A stretch of 64,000 nucleotides of DNA from Synanceia verrucosa (lineage: Eukaryota; Chordata; Actinopteri; Perciformes; Synanceiidae). Position numbers and translations under genes: made by a program. Numbering within the stretch: position 1 is the first letter of the stretch; every line of letters starts with the position of its first letter. The notes beneath the pieces are model-generated. The model did not search any database, was not told where the DNA came from, and saw only the letters and a list, made by a program, of their open reading frames with translations. Below, piece by piece: positions 1 through 11,590 of this stretch. The stretch is from NCBI GenBank assembly GCA_029721515.1, contig CM056558.1:11377240-11441239 (forward strand), in the 5' to 3' direction.

Positions 1-3000
1 TTATTTCACACATGGTAAAAGGTGTGTATTGTGTACTTGTGTAAATATGTAAACAGAAATAAGTAATAACAAATAAAAAAAGACCGCTGCATTAGCTGAT
101 GAGTCACCCTGAGCTCTATTATGCAAGGGATATCTATTGTTGGCTGGTACTGAATGAGAAAATCACCCTGTTGTGATAATAGTTCCTGTCCATTCTTTCA
201 CATTACACATGCCAAATTCAAATATATCACAGTCATTTTTCATTGGAATAATCACAGTCAAAACATAGTTCCATTGACCACCATTACCAACTTTACCACA
301 ATTAATATGACTTTGTTCTGATGATTTTTAAAGTACAGGTTTAGTCAGTGTCATCATAGTAACAATAATCTTGATTGGTCAGTGATTTCACCTTAACCCC
401 AATGCCATTTAAAGAAATGGCTGAATAATAAGTGATTATCTCTAATTACCTTGGTTGCTGTTGTGTGGAATTCTTTAAAAGGTCACATCTATCTTGGGGT
501 TAGGATTAATTCCCAACGAATTAAATTTGTTGGTGACATTTGAGCTCTTTTATTGCAAACGAGGCAACACAAATGTCCAAAACATGTTTTGTTATGTTTA
601 AATGGGTACCAGCTTTCATGTTATGATTTGCATATATTTTTATACCCTCAGCATTTGGTTATACTTAGCTCTACCCTGCATGTCACTTCTGGTGACAGCT
701 AAATGGCAAACTCGAGACTTTTAATGGGTGACCTCACAGTGACTACATCCACTTAACATTCATTCTAAGGTTTTAGTACCTGTCTCTTTAGGCTGTCCAA
801 CCAAAAAAAAGTCCTGTCTTCACTGAGTGGTTTGTGAGAGAAAACTGATTATAGAATCACTGCTTTGTCTTATTTCAATGAAAAACTGTGTGGCCCCTTT
901 AGAAACAGAGATGATAATGAAAAGTGAAGACTAAAATCTAGTGAATGACAATCAAATCACCATTGCATGCTCTGAGGTGCAACTTCAGAGAATAATGTGT
1001 GTGAAATATGCCTTGGATAAAGCTGGTTGTAATCGTTACTCATGCTCACTTTTGTCCATCATCCCTGAATTTCATGTTCACACACCGTGGTGTCTGACCA
1101 CAGAAAAAAGTGGCCAAGAGTAGTAGCTAAAAGGATCCTCTGTCCTGTGATTATGACTAAGATGGCATGACTTCATGTAGTGTCAAGTACCCAAGCAGCA
1201 CATAATAACTGTAAATAATAGTCTTGAAGTTATCTTCATCTTTTATATTGCAGGATTCAGCACATGAAAATAATATCTAGAGAATGAGGACATCTATTAA
1301 GAAATGCTGAAGGACAGCAACTAACAAAACACAACTAAAGTGAGGACTATTTCCTCGATGATTGCTCAGATTTCTCCTACCTTTTCGATTTAATAATGCT
1401 TTACTCAAATGGGTTTTTTTTTCTTTGCAAAGAAATAAATCAAACAAACCAGAACAGGTTTTCTACATCTTAGCCCCTTAGGAGTCGCTTTAAGGAATTT
1501 ATGATTTTGAATCAACCTTGTATCAGAATTTTATTGTAACTTGTACTGAAGATGGTTTATTTGAAGCAGTTCAAAGTGTTTAATCTTGGCAAAGACACTG
1601 AACATTTACCCTGTGTAACAAAAACTTTGTGGCACATACGGAGGGGCTTTGCCATGCTAGCTCACACAATCAAAGAAAATAAACAGGAGCTGCTGCTTCG
1701 CCTGTGGCTGGTGTTTGAGCAGAACACAAAAAAGAAAAAAACGAGGGAGCAGGAAATTGTTACACTTTCTTTCCCACATAGTGAGGTTCTGAGAAACATT
1801 CATTGCAGTAAATTCAGTGAGACAGCATGAATGCAACATAAAACCGCTTGTCAACTGAGGACTAAAGGTGACAATTATAGGATTTTTTTGAATTGATGAT
1901 TTAGCAAGGACTCCAACTGTCAGTCATCATTTCATGCCCAATTTTTAAGCTGAAATAATGAATGTTTTCTGTAGTAACAATGAGTTCAATTACTACTTAG
2001 TGTTAAACATGGTTGCCTGGAGTGACAGACCTTGACAGAATTACCACCCAATTTTGAAGTACATGGCTTTCCATCAGATTGTCGACCTTCTTTCCAACTG
2101 TAGCAGCTGTTTGCAGCATAAAAACCCTATATTTTTGGACAAATCAGACATTCACTAGGTAAAATCCTATGTTAGCTTGATGTGTCAGAAGACAACTGTT
2201 TGCTACCACATTTACTGATGTACTGTGTTATTGCCATCACAAGTGGCTAAAAATAATTATTCATTGCTTTAAACAAAACCTCTGACTATACCAACAATAA
2301 GTGACAACTTTATATTCAGTCTGTGGTCTGACTCAATGGCCTCGGTGGTACAATCCATCAACATGGTGGACCTGTCCCTCAAGGTTCCTTGTAGTAATCT
2401 TGAAACAACTTTTAACACATTTATTTTTCTGTCAGTCAATAAATGTAATTTAATGACATCAGTCACATCAGGTCTTTGATATCTGTCTGCCTCACAGTAA
2501 ATCATTGCTTCTTTATTTTCTTAAACTAATAAAATAACAAGCGAAGTACAAATTGTTAAACTGTACCATTAGAAATGACTCATGTGACTGCTAAGGATCA
2601 GTAAATCATCAGTTTAGTGTTTCATGTGGCTTCATTCCGAGCCTCATTATTATGTAGCCTAAAGCACACTTGATATACCACGGACCACTACGTACCCAGC
2701 CAACTGGGCACTCAACTGTTCCAGACAGCTGTTCCACATTTAAGCGATGAGGATTAATAAGAAACCACACCATGTCCTATGAAGATGCCAGTTATGTCTC
2801 AATGTTGCCTCTTTTCAAAATATTTTGTGACAAGATGAACATTTCACACCCTCCCTCTTTTAATTTTATTTGTCAAGCACATCCTGGAGAAAGTTCATGG
2901 TAAACACCACTCTTGGGGCTAAAATCGGTTTGGTACATGTTGTCTGAAAGTATAAATTAGTTGTGACTCATGAGGGTTGTAGATTTTATCCCACAGGCAG

Positions 3001-3376
3001 TACAGGAAAAGAATGGATGCAATAGAGAGCTACATATATCAAACTCTGTTGTTCATTCAAAAATGTTTTGTCTCACATTGTATATTTGGACTTTGAGAAA
3101 TGTAATCTTTGCACTACTTTTACCCAGACATTTCTCCACCCTCATGTGACTGTTAACTACAGGTATAACCAGCCTTATTGATGAGAAGGCATATAAAAAG
3201 CACAACATAACATGTGTCAAGTGAACATATCTTATCTTTTTCAAATGCCTTTTTATGTCATGCAACAAATAAGTGTTAAATAAGTGTGTGAAGCAAGGAA
3301 ATTACAGAGTGAAACATAATGCATGTAGAGAAAACAAACACTCAAAAAAAAGACAGAATCATAACTTCAATCAAAA
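1..3376. other. 5' flanking DNA of negr1, no gene seen
   Basis: The stretch is AT-rich and holds only short chance frames (the longest are 92 and 78 codons and resemble nothing I know). No exon with credible splice sites, RNA gene or clear repeat was recognised. Confidence 0.5.
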
Positions 3377-3918
3377 CTAGAAAAGCACTCAGAGAGTGCA
3401 GACCTCCGCCAAGGCATCATCCTACAAGCCCACAACTGTATTCACATGAATATCATGTACTTATTTATTTTTTTTTTTTTCTCTATTTCATATTTTGTCA
3501 CGTTTGAATTTTAAAAAAGACCAAAATACAAGTAAAACTTTGTACACAATACAATTTGAGAATTCCAGATATTTTGAGACCAGTCGCATTGCTCCAGCTC
3601 CTTCCTACATGAAGTTATGGTTAAAAACGCATATTTGACCTTGGTGACCTTGACCTTTTACTGATCTTTACAAAACTGAATCTGTGACTTCTGGATTCCT
3701 ATATTAGTTTATATACCAAATTAGGTGCTGTTTGGCTGAAAATTGCACACTCTGGAGCGTTCAGAAATATCCACCAAAAATTAATCAGTTTTTAGTTAGG
3801 CCACTTCTGTCCAACCCTGAAAATTTAGTCAAAATCCATTCATAACTTTTTGAGTAATTTTGCAAACCAACAAAGAAACAACATACAAATATACATAACC
3901 TCCTTGGCGGAGGTAATA
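3377..3918 (-). mobile_element. Helentron/Helitron-like non-autonomous repeat
   Basis: Inverted copies of ACCTCCGCCAAGG lie near the two ends (3402-3414 on plus; complement at about 3899-3914). Outside the left copy is a short hairpin, GCACTC-AGA-GAGTGC (3386-3400), and then CTAG at 3377-3380. Read on the minus strand this gives subterminal inverted repeat, hairpin, CTAG, T, which is the 3'-end layout of Helentron-type rolling-circle elements. The body has no coding capacity; it contains GACCTTGACC motifs familiar from a widespread fish repeat. The repeat call is firm; the Helentron class is inference. Confidence 0.6.
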
Positions 3919-6889
3919 AAAACACTTTGGGACACAAACACCAGTCTCCTGGTTGAAAGTCCTGTGTTGTTTCCATCCACCTCCATTTGCTTGGAGCGTA
4001 GCATATTTACACAGATTATGCAGCACTGCAATCAGTATGATGAAATTATTTTCAAATTACCTTGTCATTCATTCGCCACTTAATATGAACAGGATACACT
4101 CAGAAAAGCCAAATTGGGTGTCTGCTACATCAATCTAAGTGTAACATGTAGCTTCTACCACATATCATGACTTGTGGTTGAACATCAAGTAATGTTATTT
4201 TAGCATGTGTGTGCATAACCATAGCAGTATTAGTTGCTATGGTTAGCTGCTTAGCATTTGCATCGCTTGGTAATTAATAATTAATTAGTGTATTATAATT
4301 GGGTTGAACTACTTTGTAATTTTTTCACCCAACATGATGATGTTGGATTTACCCCTCATAATGCCAACACCTTATGTTGATTTGACATATTTACATTAAT
4401 TTCACTCAACAAAACTGTTTCTTGCTAAAAGAGTATATTATAATTGGCTGGAATTTTTTTCCATAATTTTTTTTATGCTCACCCAACAAATTACTTTTTT
4501 GAATGTAGGTATAACAGCTCTCGGAAAACTTCAAATTTTTTTAATCAAACTTCCAACTGCAACTAACAGATAATATATGTTCATTTACAGTAATCAATTA
4601 CTTGTTTGGTCTAGTTTGTGAAAAATGTCCATTCCCATCGATATCCATGTCTCACAATGTAAAAAAAAAAACATAATTATTCACTCATTTTAAATAAATT
4701 AAATTTGATTTAATATACTTAACATTTGTGACTACAATTTGAAATTAATTATCCTTACATGGATCTTTCTCATGTCCAGGAAACCCAGGTTACAGGGGTG
4801 CATTTTAAAGAACTGCACAGCATTCCTATGTTGCTGTTTGTTGTGATCGATTGGCACACTTCCCTCCAGAATGTCATCCATTATGATAATAGCCCACCAA
4901 ATCACTATTACAGAAAAATGACCATGCACTTACCTACTTCAGGAAACAATTGCTTTCTTGATGCTGCATTACTCAGGTTAATAAATTAGCCCCACAAACT
5001 GAGGTTGGTAAGTTTTTATATAAAGCCGAATAAAACTGAGCAAAAAAAATAGTGTGACAACATGCAATAAGATAGCAATAAAGCAAGAAGGATCTACTGA
5101 GGCTTTTCTGTTCAAGCTCATCTTTCTCAGAACAGTCAAAACACATTGTTAACACACACTTAAGTTAATAACCACAGTTTTAATTCCAAAGAGTGTCTTA
5201 ATAACCAATAAAACAGTCAGCCACACAAACAAGGCCATTCTCCTTGGGTTGATGCTTCACTTTTACAGATGCAGACAACACTGTGAAGTGGTTTATACTT
5301 AAATCTACAGAAAAAAAATGTTGTCCTGAGAAAACTGGGCATTTTTTCATGTGTCACTTAATTCACTCCCAATTGAAGAAGATTGCATGCATTGATTTCA
5401 CTCTGGCTTTGAAAAGACGGCTGGTTACTAAAACTGCGAAGAAATGTCTGAGGTATCTATTACCCAAAACAGCTCAGACGTTATGATAGTCCAGTGCCTG
5501 ATCTCTTTCATCTTGCTCATAATTCCTGAGGTTATTATGAGTTGAATATTAGAGGCTGCCAGTCTTGTCTCCACCCTGCACAGTCACTAACACAAAATGG
5601 AGTCATTGTAATTATAGCTTTCATGCATGGGAAGGTTCATTTTCTGAGGTAACTTCGGGGCTCAGTGAGAAAAAAAATCAATGTTATGAGTGACAAGAGA
5701 AGGATGGAAAATATCTTACTGTCCAGCCCAAACCACCTCACAAAAACAGATTTGAAGTGCTGGTATATGGTATTATCACAGCTATTAACAGTAGAGGGAG
5801 CTTGAGTTATGCAAATTAGAAGTGTGTTTGTGACAAGATTAACTATTCACTCGTCGTTTTTAATGCTGCTACTCGTCGAACATTGGTTGTTTTGGACTTA
5901 TTTCCAGCACTGTAAAATGTCTCCTTGTTACCTCTGGAAACCAGCTCCTTGGCTCTCTCTCACAACCAATCCTGCAAATAGAAATGTATCACAACTTCTA
6001 CACCTATAATCATAGGAGGAAGGACACCCTGAATGGTTTCATGGAGCCATTTTAAATCAAATCAAGGTAGTACTCTAAAGCTTGTTTCAGTGTAAAAAAA
6101 AGTGATGCAACCCCTTCATGAGCTCACAGCCACTCACCCCATTTAATTTCAATAGAGCAGCTCCAGGCCGCATCTTGATAACATCACAGACTGCAATCTT
6201 GGCTCTGTGGTTTGTGAGATATGATTTTAAGATATCCTATATTGATCCTCTTTGTTAAATTAGTAAAAACAAATCACTGGGAGAGATTGTTACATCAGAG
6301 GCTATTTTTTATATAGAATACAAACTAAAAACTGGCAACAAAATCACATCATGAAACCACAAATAAAACAACTGAAACAACAGCATAGTTGCATAGTATA
6401 AAATGTTACCCCGCTGTTCATTTTGTACACTAATTTTGTGGAATTGTAATCTGAGTCAATTATGAGCATATCCACAGGGAAGTTCTGTCAGTGTTCTTAA
6501 CAATAATTCAGAAGAACCATGCCATGTCACCTCTGAAGAGTGTATGCCATTTCCATGGTTACGGCTGTATAGTCAGTTAACTATTATGTAGGCTAAGTCA
6601 AAAGGCTTAGAGCAGCATAAGGCAGAGGGCTGCTGCTCTAGAACAAACTTTCCCTCTCTCTTTGTGAAGTGTGTGTGTGAGCTCCTACATGCTTGTTGCA
6701 GTTTTCCTAGCCTAATGAAATATCACTCTAATATCCCTAAGATCTCCCAAAAGGGACTTATAATGAGTGTATTTTGTACTTTTATTTCATGTGGAATTAC
6801 ACAATAATACTCTTAGGCTATACATGATGACATGATGCCCCTTTGAATATTAGTTTTTTTGTGATATTGTTATTATTGTATAATTTCCC
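3919..6889. other. 5' flanking DNA of negr1, no gene seen
   Basis: There is no supported gene. At 4288-4500 two related stretches about 140 bp apart share TATTATAATTGG and CCCAACA motifs, which suggests an old palindromic or duplicated DNA-transposon remnant. The frames at 4759-4989 and 5809-6009 match nothing known to me. Confidence 0.4.
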
Positions 6890-7380
6890 ACGGGATAGAC
6901 CTGCGTCACTGTCGGTATTAAGCTTCGTGTCCACTAAATGCTCACATTTCCTTATAGGAGACAAATAGGGGTGGTTCCAGTCGATATCTTTAATTGCTCC
7001 TGGGTTGTATCAATACCTACCGGTTTTACTGTTCCATCACGAACCACTGGGAACGGGTTGCCCGGGTAACGGCCGCATGGCAACAGGATCAGAGCCTGGG
7101 GGTTGTCTGCTTCTAGGTCTGCTCCCATTTTACATCGCATTTCTTCACTAGATGGTGTGCAAGCCACTGGAGAGTACACTTCCCCGCACAGTGGGCTCCA
7201 CATCTAGCAAAACAAATCTGGGAAACTATACGGCGGACCATTTCTTTGCGGGGCTCCGAAGAGGAAAAAGTGTGGAAATAAAACGTCGTTCGCGTCAAGG
7301 TTTTCTTCTTTTTATCTAACTCCTTGCTTTATTTTGCAACAAGAAGACTTGGGAAAAGCGGCAAAAAAAATACAGCTGTG
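6890..7380 (+). promoter_or_regulatory. negr1: Probable negr1 promoter and 5' UTR, CpG-richer and TATA-less
   Basis: CpG dinucleotides are much denser here than in the flanking DNA (for example around 7050-7080 and 7230-7295), and the enrichment runs on past exon 1 to about 7850. There is no convincing TATA box in the 150 bp before the start codon, and no ATG lies between 7201 and 7381, which suits a clean 5' UTR. A palindromic RFX-type site lies at 7057-7070 and a CRE/AP-1-like TGCGTCA at 6902-6908. The transcription start is not visible; the lower bound is my estimate. Confidence 0.55.
7057..7070. promoter_or_regulatory. Palindromic X-box (RFX-type) motif in the negr1 promoter
   Basis: GTTGCCCGGGTAAC fits the RFX X-box consensus GTNRCC-N(0-3)-RGYAAC at every position with a 2-bp spacer, and it is itself a near-perfect palindrome. 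A further half-site, ATGGCAAC, follows at 7077-7084. The site lies about 310 bp upstream of the negr1 start codon. RFX factors drive ciliary and neuronal genes. Actual binding is inference. Confidence 0.5.
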
Positions 7381-7550
7381 ATGGACATAATGATTGCGGT
7401 GCAGGATGCTTGTGTCTCTGGTCAGTGGCTTACTGCGATATTTCTCAGTCTGTGCTGCTTTCTGCCGTCCTGTTTGCCCGCTGGACAAACTGTGGACTAT
7501 TCCTCGGTTGAAAGTGTGGTGAGCAGACAAGGCGACACGGCTCTTCTGAG
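7381..7550 (+). CDS. negr1: negr1 coding exon 1: signal peptide and start of Ig domain 1
   Basis: This is the first coding exon of neuronal growth regulator 1, a GPI-anchored IgLON adhesion protein that acts on the neuronal surface in neurite growth and synapse formation. The start is ATG 7381, with G at -3 and +4; a second in-frame ATG follows at 7390. Residues 1-9 are MDIMIAVQD, residues 16-30 form a hydrophobic signal core (WLTAIFLSLCCFLPS), and LPAGQ follows near the expected cleavage site. GDTALL (residues 51-56) is the strand leading to the first Ig cysteine. The exon ends CTGAG and the donor GTAAAA starts at 7551, so Arg57 is split AG|G (phase 2). This matches my knowledge of vertebrate NEGR1 (QWL...LPSCLPAGQ...GDTA-LR) and not LSAMP, NTM or OPCML. 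The frame is open upstream but has no other in-frame ATG between 7324 and 7381. The 5' UTR start cannot be placed from sequence alone. Confidence 0.95.
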
Positions 7551-10076
7551 GTAAAATACGCTTACGCAACCTTCTCTCTCTGTCGGGAGTTTTCCAATGT
7601 TCTCGACCACACACACTCTTCAACACCAGTTCATCGTTTTGAATATGTCTCATAACTACTTTTATACGGGGTTATCGCCATCGCCTGCGATACACACACA
7701 ATAGGCCATTTTCCCTCCACCCCGTCCTTGTTTTTGCCTGTCAGGGGGGGCGGCCAGTGCAACGGCCGCTACGCAGGACGCCGTTGTGTTGCGACTGGTT
7801 AGCGGCAAAGTTTTTCTAACGTACTTTCCCAATGTGTGCACCAGTTAACAGGTATGGCGCATTAATATTTGGTGTGTTTCATTGTAGGGTCGCTCGCAAA
7901 TTGGACGACATCGTTTGAATTAACCAAATTAGTACCACCACTGCATGTCATGTTGTGATACAATTACATTATCGTGTTGACACCCGCCGTTTTAAGTGAT
8001 GCCAGAGTTAAAAAGAGGAGTTGAAGATACAAATCGGAGCGTAACGTGCTGTTTGTTGTGACACTGCCCTTTCACTTTTGCTGAATATGCGATGTGATGT
8101 CGCAGTTTCAGAGGCTGTTTATCAGCATCGAGTTATGGCAGTGACGCGCTCTCTCCCTCCATCATCCCTCCATCTTTCTTCTGTCCTCCCCATGTCACGT
8201 ACACTACGATGCCAGCTGCACAGGTAGCTTCCCATTAGAACTGGATTAACTGGGCATGGGTGTGGACTGGACCAGTGTTTGAAGAAGTTTGTATTTCTAA
8301 CATACTCCATCCATGTAATCAAAAGCATAGTTGAAATAGTCTGCAGGTAAAATAATATAACTTTTAGTGCACAAGTTTCCACTCCTGCAGTTTTCATTCT
8401 AGGTTAAAATGGCAATAATGTCAATGTAGTCACTTTCAGAAATTCTCAAACTCTACACAACACAACACATGAAAAAGCATATCTTTGAGGGCTCTGATAA
8501 TATCTTGTTCTACCAACATCAAATATCCGTTGTGATGGCTGTGATGCTGAGGGGGCAGGCCTGCCCCGTTTCAATATAAATACTGTGATGTTGACTCTGA
8601 GAGATGCTCGACAGGGACTTGAATACAGAGCAGCCAACTGTATAAAGTTCGACCTGGCCCAGCTTTCAGTTATTGTTGTCTCATACCTGATTGCTGAGGA
8701 GCTGAGTTGTTTTCTGTACTATAGGGGTTGCCATAAGTGGCTGGGTGTCTTGTTATGAGGGTGGTTTAAATGTGTAGGCGCCCATCACTGAATTACCTAG
8801 GCAACAGCTACATCATATTTTTCCCTTGTTCCCTGTGAAGAGACTTATACTTACTCTGACTGTCTCTTTAGAGAGGGCATCTAATTCCCTCTTGTCAATC
8901 TGGATTGGCTGTGATCAGCTACAGAAGCTTTGCCTGAATCCTGATGGTTTATTGGACCAGAGATTATCCCTGTGCTATGAATCAGCTCAATAAACAAGTT
9001 GCCTCCCACCCTTGAATAAGGCAACACTGTCTACAAGCGGGTCATTGCCTCAGTAAATGCCATCTAGGAAATGGATAGGGAAAACATTTTCAAGATGCTT
9101 TTATTGCCAGGTCCTTACAGTTAATTAGTGGGTTATTCAGCTACTCGCTGTAATCATTCAATGACTTTTTTTTCCACTCACGTGAATGCCGCCACTGTGA
9201 AGTCATTACTTGCACCTGTTGACCCAATAAAGGTTGTAAACCTCTTTGCCTCTCTGGATTGCATCTAATTGCAAAATGCTGTCATCACCAAAGAGAAGAT
9301 AAAGGTCCCTCTGTCTTGGTACAGTCTCTTATTTTCCACTAGTCTGAAGAGCAAAGCGTCAAAACATGAAACATTTCTTTTAGGAATTCACTGCAGAAAA
9401 CAGTGCCTGATTGTTGAGATTCTCTATTGTCAAGACCCCAGACTATTAGAGGGCAGTTTTGCAGTGCCCCTAAGCTGATTGCTGGCTAAAAAATGTGAGC
9501 ATTCTCAAATACTGACAAACCCAGAAGCACGCAATTAGTCACTGCCTCTGGATTATGGAGTAGCTCCAGAGAGGTGTGTCTGCTGTCGTATGTTCATTTC
9601 CCCCACCTCTTTAATTCTTGCGCCGCATTACTGCTGCCCTGATTCATGTTGGACAGTGGGTCCACATCAATTGAATGATTTGAGCTTCTTGAAGATGAAG
9701 AATTGTCCACATGTGTACCATCACCCTTTTAATTACTTAAAAGCTCAGCTGTTCTCAACAGAAAGGCCTGTGCTACTGCTTATAGTGTCTTACATGAGCG
9801 GATTCATCCTATGCATGCATGCTGCTTCTTTTTTTCTACAAGCTTCCATAGGGAGCACTTTTTTTAGAGAAGCCACACATTCCTTTCTTGCCCATCCCTT
9901 TCCTGTCATGTGGATTCGATTGACAAAACCTTGACTCATCCCAGTAAATGAATGCAATCAATTTGAGGGGGACATTTAGATGAAAAGACAGTTTCCCCAT
10001 GTTGTCAGGAAACACACGGTATCAGTGGCAGCCTCTTCCAAATGGATGAGCAGTGGTAATCAACAGCAAAGAGTAA
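7551..10076 (+). other. negr1 intron 1, first segment
   Basis: This is the start of the 43.5-kb intron 1. The first 300 bp remain GC- and CpG-rich, with a GGGGGGGCGG stretch at 7745-7754 that could serve as an Sp/KLF site. The remainder is AT-rich with no gene or recognisable repeat. The minus-strand frame at 7312-7653 is a shadow of exon 1. Confidence 0.6.
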
Positions 10077-10132
10077 CTGTAAATTTAGTCTAGACTAAAA
10101 TGAGTGTCTGTAAATTTAGTCTAGACTAAAAT
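10077..10132. repeat. Two-unit tandem repeat with a 16-bp perfect palindrome
   Basis: A 25-bp unit at 10077-10101 is repeated exactly at 10108-10132 (period 31 bp). Each unit contains TTTAGTCTAGACTAAA, a perfect 16-bp palindrome. Confidence 0.9.
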
Positions 10133-10334
10133 CTTAAACTTAGGCTGCAGCCAAACGTGATTTTCAGTACAGCTCTTAGAGTGTATCTTTATCTTGCATT
10201 TTCCATTTTCCCAATTCAATATACACTCACCGGCCACTTTATTACACCTGTTCAATTGCTTGTTGAGACAAATAGCTACTCAGTCAATCACATGGCTGTA
10301 GATGTGGTCCAGACAGTTCAAACAGAGTGTCAGA

Positions 10335-11526
10335 ATGGGGAAGGAAGGGGATTTAAGTGACTTTGAGTGTGGCATAGTTGGTGATGCCAGACTGTCTGTT
10401 CTGAGTGTTTCAGAAACTGCTGATCTACTGGGATTTTTACATGCAACCATGTCTAGGGTTAACAGAGAATGGTCTGAAAAAGAGATGTGAGAGGTCACGG
10501 GAGAATGGGCAGACTGGTTGGAGATGATAGAATGGCAACAGTAACTCAAACAACCACTCGTTACCACCAAGGAATGCAGAATACCATCTCTGACTTCACC
10601 ACATGTCGAAACATGAAGAAGATGGGCTACAGCACCAGCAGGCCACACCTGATGCCACTCCTGTCAGCTAAGAACAGGAAACAGGCTACAATTCACACAG
10701 GCTCAACAAAATTAGACAATAGAAGATTGGAAAAACATTGCCTGGTCTGACAAGTCTCAGTTTCAGCTGCGACATTCAGATGGTAGGGTCAGGATTTTAC
10801 ATAAACAACATGAAAGCATGGATCCTTCCTGCCTTATATCAACAGTTCAGGCTGTTGGTGGTGGTCTAAGGTGTGGGGAATATTTTCTTGGCACACTTTA
10901 TGACCTCGGTGTACCCATCTTCTGATGGCTACTTCCAGCTGGATAATGCACCATGTCACAAAGCTCATATCATCTCAAACTGGTTTGTTGAACATGACAA
11001 TGAGTTCACTGGACTTCACTGCAACGTTCCCATCAAGCTACACACTGCTCCCAAAATCTGATCTCAACAATGTCTCCATTCTTCCAAAGCAGGACCCTTA
11101 CTCTGATATACAACATACACAGCTCATGAAAAACAATATTTTTGTCTTTTTCGTTCTAAATGGGTCAAATCACCTATATTAAAAGTAGCCTAATGGGAAT
11201 TACTGCTATAATTTGATTCTTTTAATAAGCCATGTAAGTTGCTATGATCTCAGACTTTGGACAGGTGTGATACTGGTGTGGCCACAGGGAGTTTTTGTAC
11301 TAAGATGTGAAAAATTAAGGGGAACATTGCTCCAATGGCCTCCACACTCACCAGATCTCAGTCCAGTAGAGCACCTTTGGGATGTGGTGGAATGGGATAT
11401 TTGCATGTGCAGCGGGCAAATCTTCAGCTACTGCATAACGCTATCATGTCAATATGGACCAAAATCTCAGAGAAATGTTTCTAACATCATGTTGAAAGTA
11501 AGCCACGAAGAATTAAGACTGTTCTG
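10335..11526 (+). pseudogene. Tc1-like transposase pseudogene
   Basis: This is the coding remnant inside the Tc1-like element. Intact it would be a DDE transposase of about 340 residues that cuts and pastes the element at TA. Visible parts in order are the DNA-binding N-terminus (10335-10487), a middle part around GRMGRLVGDDR (10487-10750), the D-containing WSDKSQF, the LDNAPCHKAHIISNWF segment (10873-11061) and the PPHSPDLSPVEHLWDVVE segment ending near 11526. These lie in different frames with internal stops, and the catalytic triad is split by foreign sequence at about 11009-11328. No function is expected. Confidence 0.88.
11009..11328. mobile_element. Sequence inserted inside the Tc1-like transposase
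   Basis: Tc1 sequence is lost just after the codons for EHDNEFT and resumes at CTCCAATGGCC before the PDLSPVEHLWD codons. TTCACTG occurs at 11003-11009 and again at 11014-11020, so a small duplication may mark the junction. The inserted DNA has no visible coding capacity and I do not recognise it. Boundaries are good to about 10 bp. Confidence 0.6.
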
Positions 11527-11590
11527 AAGGCAAAAGATGGTCCAAACTTTTACTAGCAAGGTGTACCTGATAAAGTGGCCAGTGAGTGTA

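Larger units (their letters stand above)
10224..11588 (+). mobile_element. Decayed Tc1-like DNA transposon (DD34E) with a nested insertion
   Basis: The terminal inverted repeats are CACTCACCGGCCACTTTAT at the left and its near-complement, ending GGCCAGTGAGTG, at the right (about 11560-11588). Both ends abut TA (10222-10223 and 11589-11590), the Tc1/mariner target duplication. Inside are broken pieces of a Tc1 transposase: an N-terminal helix-turn-helix start (MGKEGDLSDF at 10335), the first catalytic Asp region (WSDKSQF near 10745), the second (LDNAPCH near 10940) and the Glu region (PDLSPVEHLWD near 11350). Frameshifts and stops separate them, so the element is dead. The second D and the E are about 420 bp apart where 34 residues are expected, pointing to an insertion of about 320 bp. 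Confidence 0.93.

Noticed and set aside
6952..7203. 83-codon minus-strand frame in the negr1 promoter
   Set aside because: GC-rich promoter DNA gives long open frames by chance; the translation matches nothing I know.
7312..7653. 113-codon minus-strand frame over negr1 exon 1
   Set aside because: It is the antisense shadow of a well-supported exon.
10280..10648. 122-codon minus-strand frame
   Set aside because: It is antisense to the Tc1-like transposase remnant.
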